Assembly: GCA_030562195.1 (NCBI GenBank)
Contig: JAUJPP010000003.1
Coordinates: 24,273,398-24,337,397 of the forward strand
Source of the DNA: Nipponacmea schrenckii
Lineage: Eukaryota; Mollusca; Gastropoda; Lottiidae
Length of the DNA: 64,000 nucleotides
Reading direction: 5' to 3'
This document shows positions 61,801 to 64,000 of this stretch, in pieces. The translations under genes were made by a program, and so were the position numbers. The stretch's first letter is position 1, and each line of letters starts with the position of its first letter. The notes under the pieces are model-generated. The model worked only from the letters and a program-made list of their open reading frames with translations, did no database searches and had not been told where the DNA came from.

Positions 61801-63689
61801 TCGCTTCATGAAGTCAAATTAGAGCTAGTGCTAGCAGCACAACAGTGCTAATCATGAACTGCTCATATTTGCAATAGAAAAAATGAAATTTTGTCAAGTA
61901 GTCAGCTTATAAGTTGGAAAATATAATAGTGTTATGATTATTTGCTATGAAAGTTATTCGATACATTAATGTAAAATTAGACTTCAAATTTAGTAAGTGA
62001 AAAATAAAGGGACATTGTTAGACACTCCGTTTGGTAAAAAACAAAAAAATTAAAAACAGATATTTGAAAATACGTGTATTTTTTAAAAAAATGTTGGTTA
62101 ATATTTATAAATAAAATATATTAATGTTTATTATTTAATACATATCCCACCTACTCCTTACACATCAGGGGGTTAACTAGCCAAATTATACACCACATTA
62201 AAGAGAGAAATGAGTTATTAGATACTGTTCTAGAGTAAAAAACCTTCAACATATGGAATGAAATAATACCCACTCAACATGTTATTTTGTGATTTAAATC
62301 TTTAAATAATTTCAATATGTGAACTGCACTCGTTTTTGTCAACCAGTGTTTGTATCTCCCCGGGGATTGCATTCTATGGCTCGGATCACGGCTAGAGAAA
62401 TGAAATAAGGTTGTTCGTGTGGTTGACGAAGGTAATTATTGATGTGCATATACGAGTGAAATTTATTGCATCTTTTCCTTTTGAAATAAAGAGATAACAG
62501 AAAGTAGGACTTATATGTCCCTTTCATTTCATATCATTTAAAATATTTACATGGAGCCTAATAGAAGATTTTATTTTATAAAAAATAAATACATAAAAAG
62601 CATTAATGAAAACTGATATATTTGTAAATTGAGGTAAATACTATGGTGTTAATTTTGTCACGTTTTTGATTTGATTGTTAACCGTTAGTTTGTTGAGTTG
62701 GGACAAGGAGTATAATATCAAAAGCATAAATAGTGGTGTAGTAGTACAAAAACTTTGTCGTGTTACACACATACAAAATTATAGATCATTCCTACACTAT
62801 ATCCGACTAGATAGCAACGAGATCGAAATGGTGCCACAGAATAGTCAAAGGGGCAACAACATCAGAACTAGATTACCTCCATTCTTTTTATCTTCTCTTA
62901 CGCTACAATCCTTTCACAACTGTGCATGAGATAATGTGATTATTTCAAAACCACACACATCGATATAATCTACACTCTGCATTATCTGGTGTTAGAATAG
63001 AAGGTAAACATGCCTTTCAATGGAAGTTTATTCCTGTTTTATAGCCAAATCACTGATATTGAAACAATACCATTATTGTAGGCTGAAAATAGACTCCAAT
63101 AATTCAGATATATCAACTTTTTATCATTATTTTGAATCAGTTTTCTGGATTGTTTTTTGGTTTATTTTGGAGGGTTTGAGACAGGGCTATCTTTTACGTG
63201 TACTATATTTAATCTGTTGCATGAGTTCAACGAAATAAATGTTTTTCACAATTCTTAGAGTGATACAGACAGTCTGTATGGCATGTTAACATCTGCCAGT
63301 AGTCTACAGATAAGGTTTTTGCGAATAAGATAATATATGGTGGTGTACTGCACTGGTGTATATGTTATATAAATCAAGGGCAGTAACTGATATGCAGTTT
63401 TTAAACATAGTAATAATCAATGAAAATTAAAACCGATTTTAATAACGTTGGTTTGTAAAGTCTATCAATCAACACATCGTAATGTGGAATTGTGGTGCAT
63501 TATAAATGTAACGTCATAATGGGAGTAAAAAACTACTTTGACAAACAATGTTTATAATATATAGCCACGTTTCCAGCAGAAGAATAAAACCAACCGATGT
63601 TCAATTTCACGGTTAATCTATATGAAGAAAGTCAACAGAAAACTAAAATGCCAAAAATACCAGCTATTACAAAGATAACTCCATTTTGT
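58860..63689. other. Mostly gene-free; weak coding traces at 60.3-61.2 kb
   Basis: At 60320-60450 and 60970-61160 (plus) there are short frames with protein-like composition (YEDGNDMQRSTWEILPGQRH; NVNVQCYCESDNYREMEFYS), higher in GC than their surroundings but without convincing splice pairs. They may be exons of an unseen gene or decayed sequence. A single CAAGGGCAGTAACT repeat fragment lies near 63378. Confidence 0.3.
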
Positions 63690-64000
63690 GCACCATACTA
63701 GCGTCTTTACTCGAGGTTCCTGAGAAATATCAAAAGCTCCACAGTTGCTGAAATCTCTGCTAAAAACAATTCGAATCTTTTACCATTACCAAATTCTACA
63801 GTTCATCCTTGCAACAACAACCGCTGTGAAACTTGTCCCTCCATTTTGTCAACTACTTTTTTTCGAATTATACGCACAGATTCAACATTTCAAATAAATG
63901 ACAAACTCAATTGTACAAGCACAAATATCATATACCTTATTTCTTGCACAAAATGTGACCAACAATAAGTTGGAGAGACAAAAAATTCATTAAGGGTCCG
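63690..64000 (+). pseudogene. Penelope-like element fragment (zinc-knuckle and GIY-YIG region)
   Basis: The frame around 63780-64000 shows a CNNNRCETCPS Cys cluster, a Thr-Phe-x-Ile segment, then CTSTNIIYLISCTKCDQQ and VGET, the linker and start of the GIY-YIG endonuclease of Penelope-like retroelements. A stop codon replaces the residue before VGET (63964-63966), and the upstream part changes frame. This is a decayed copy cut by the window edge. Confidence 0.8.

Overview
The window is AT-rich, intron-rich animal DNA with no bacterial features. Gene structures have GT-AG introns of about 0.1-5 kb. Non-coding DNA is full of minisatellites, hAT-type and other inverted-repeat elements, a tRNA-like SINE, a Penelope-like fragment and long tandem-unit repeats that carry 'caagggcaataactc' and end in a (GGAC)n tract plus hairpin. 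That last repeat style is familiar from mollusc genomes, so a mollusc (gastropod or bivalve) is the best guess. This is inference; no species could be fixed.

Left third (about 0.7-17.3 kb, minus strand): the 5' part of androglobin (ADGB), a chimeric globin linked in mammals to cilia and sperm flagella. I could rebuild 20 consecutive coding exons (811 codons) with matching splice phases. They cover the N-terminal head, the calpain-like region and the long linker. One further frame-preserving cassette exon is likely. The permuted globin domain and the C-terminus would lie beyond the left edge. Introns hold a 20-bp minisatellite, a 60-bp-arm palindrome, a tRNA-like SINE and a solo LTR with a 5-bp target duplication.

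Middle (17.3-31 kb): six further minus-strand exons lie upstream of ADGB exon 1. Each begins with an ATG and ends in a good donor, and all six end in the same splice phase (2) as ADGB exon 1. They would join ADGB exon 2 in frame, which suggests a seven-promoter array giving alternative androglobin N-termini, several with R-R-x-S sites. On the plus strand, interleaved with these, are fragments of an unrecognised gene that starts head-to-head with ADGB (290 bp apart).

29.3-34.4 kb: a higher-order minisatellite and an array of about 155-bp repeat units. 36.6-46.7 kb (minus): a complete profilin gene of 140 aa in four coding exons, plus a predicted 5' non-coding exon at about 46.6 kb. All three profilin introns between or before the coding exons carry the same repeat family. 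The one in intron 1 is split by a hAT-type element with an intact 8-bp target duplication.

48.1-50.1 kb (minus): a 580-bp inverted-repeat element immediately 3' of a single-exon glycosyltransferase family 31 gene (beta-1,3-galactosyl/N-acetylglucosaminyltransferase-like, type II Golgi membrane protein). 50.1-64 kb: mostly gene-free, with two large minisatellites (about 55-bp and about 23-bp units) and, at the right edge, a decayed Penelope-like GIY-YIG reading frame.
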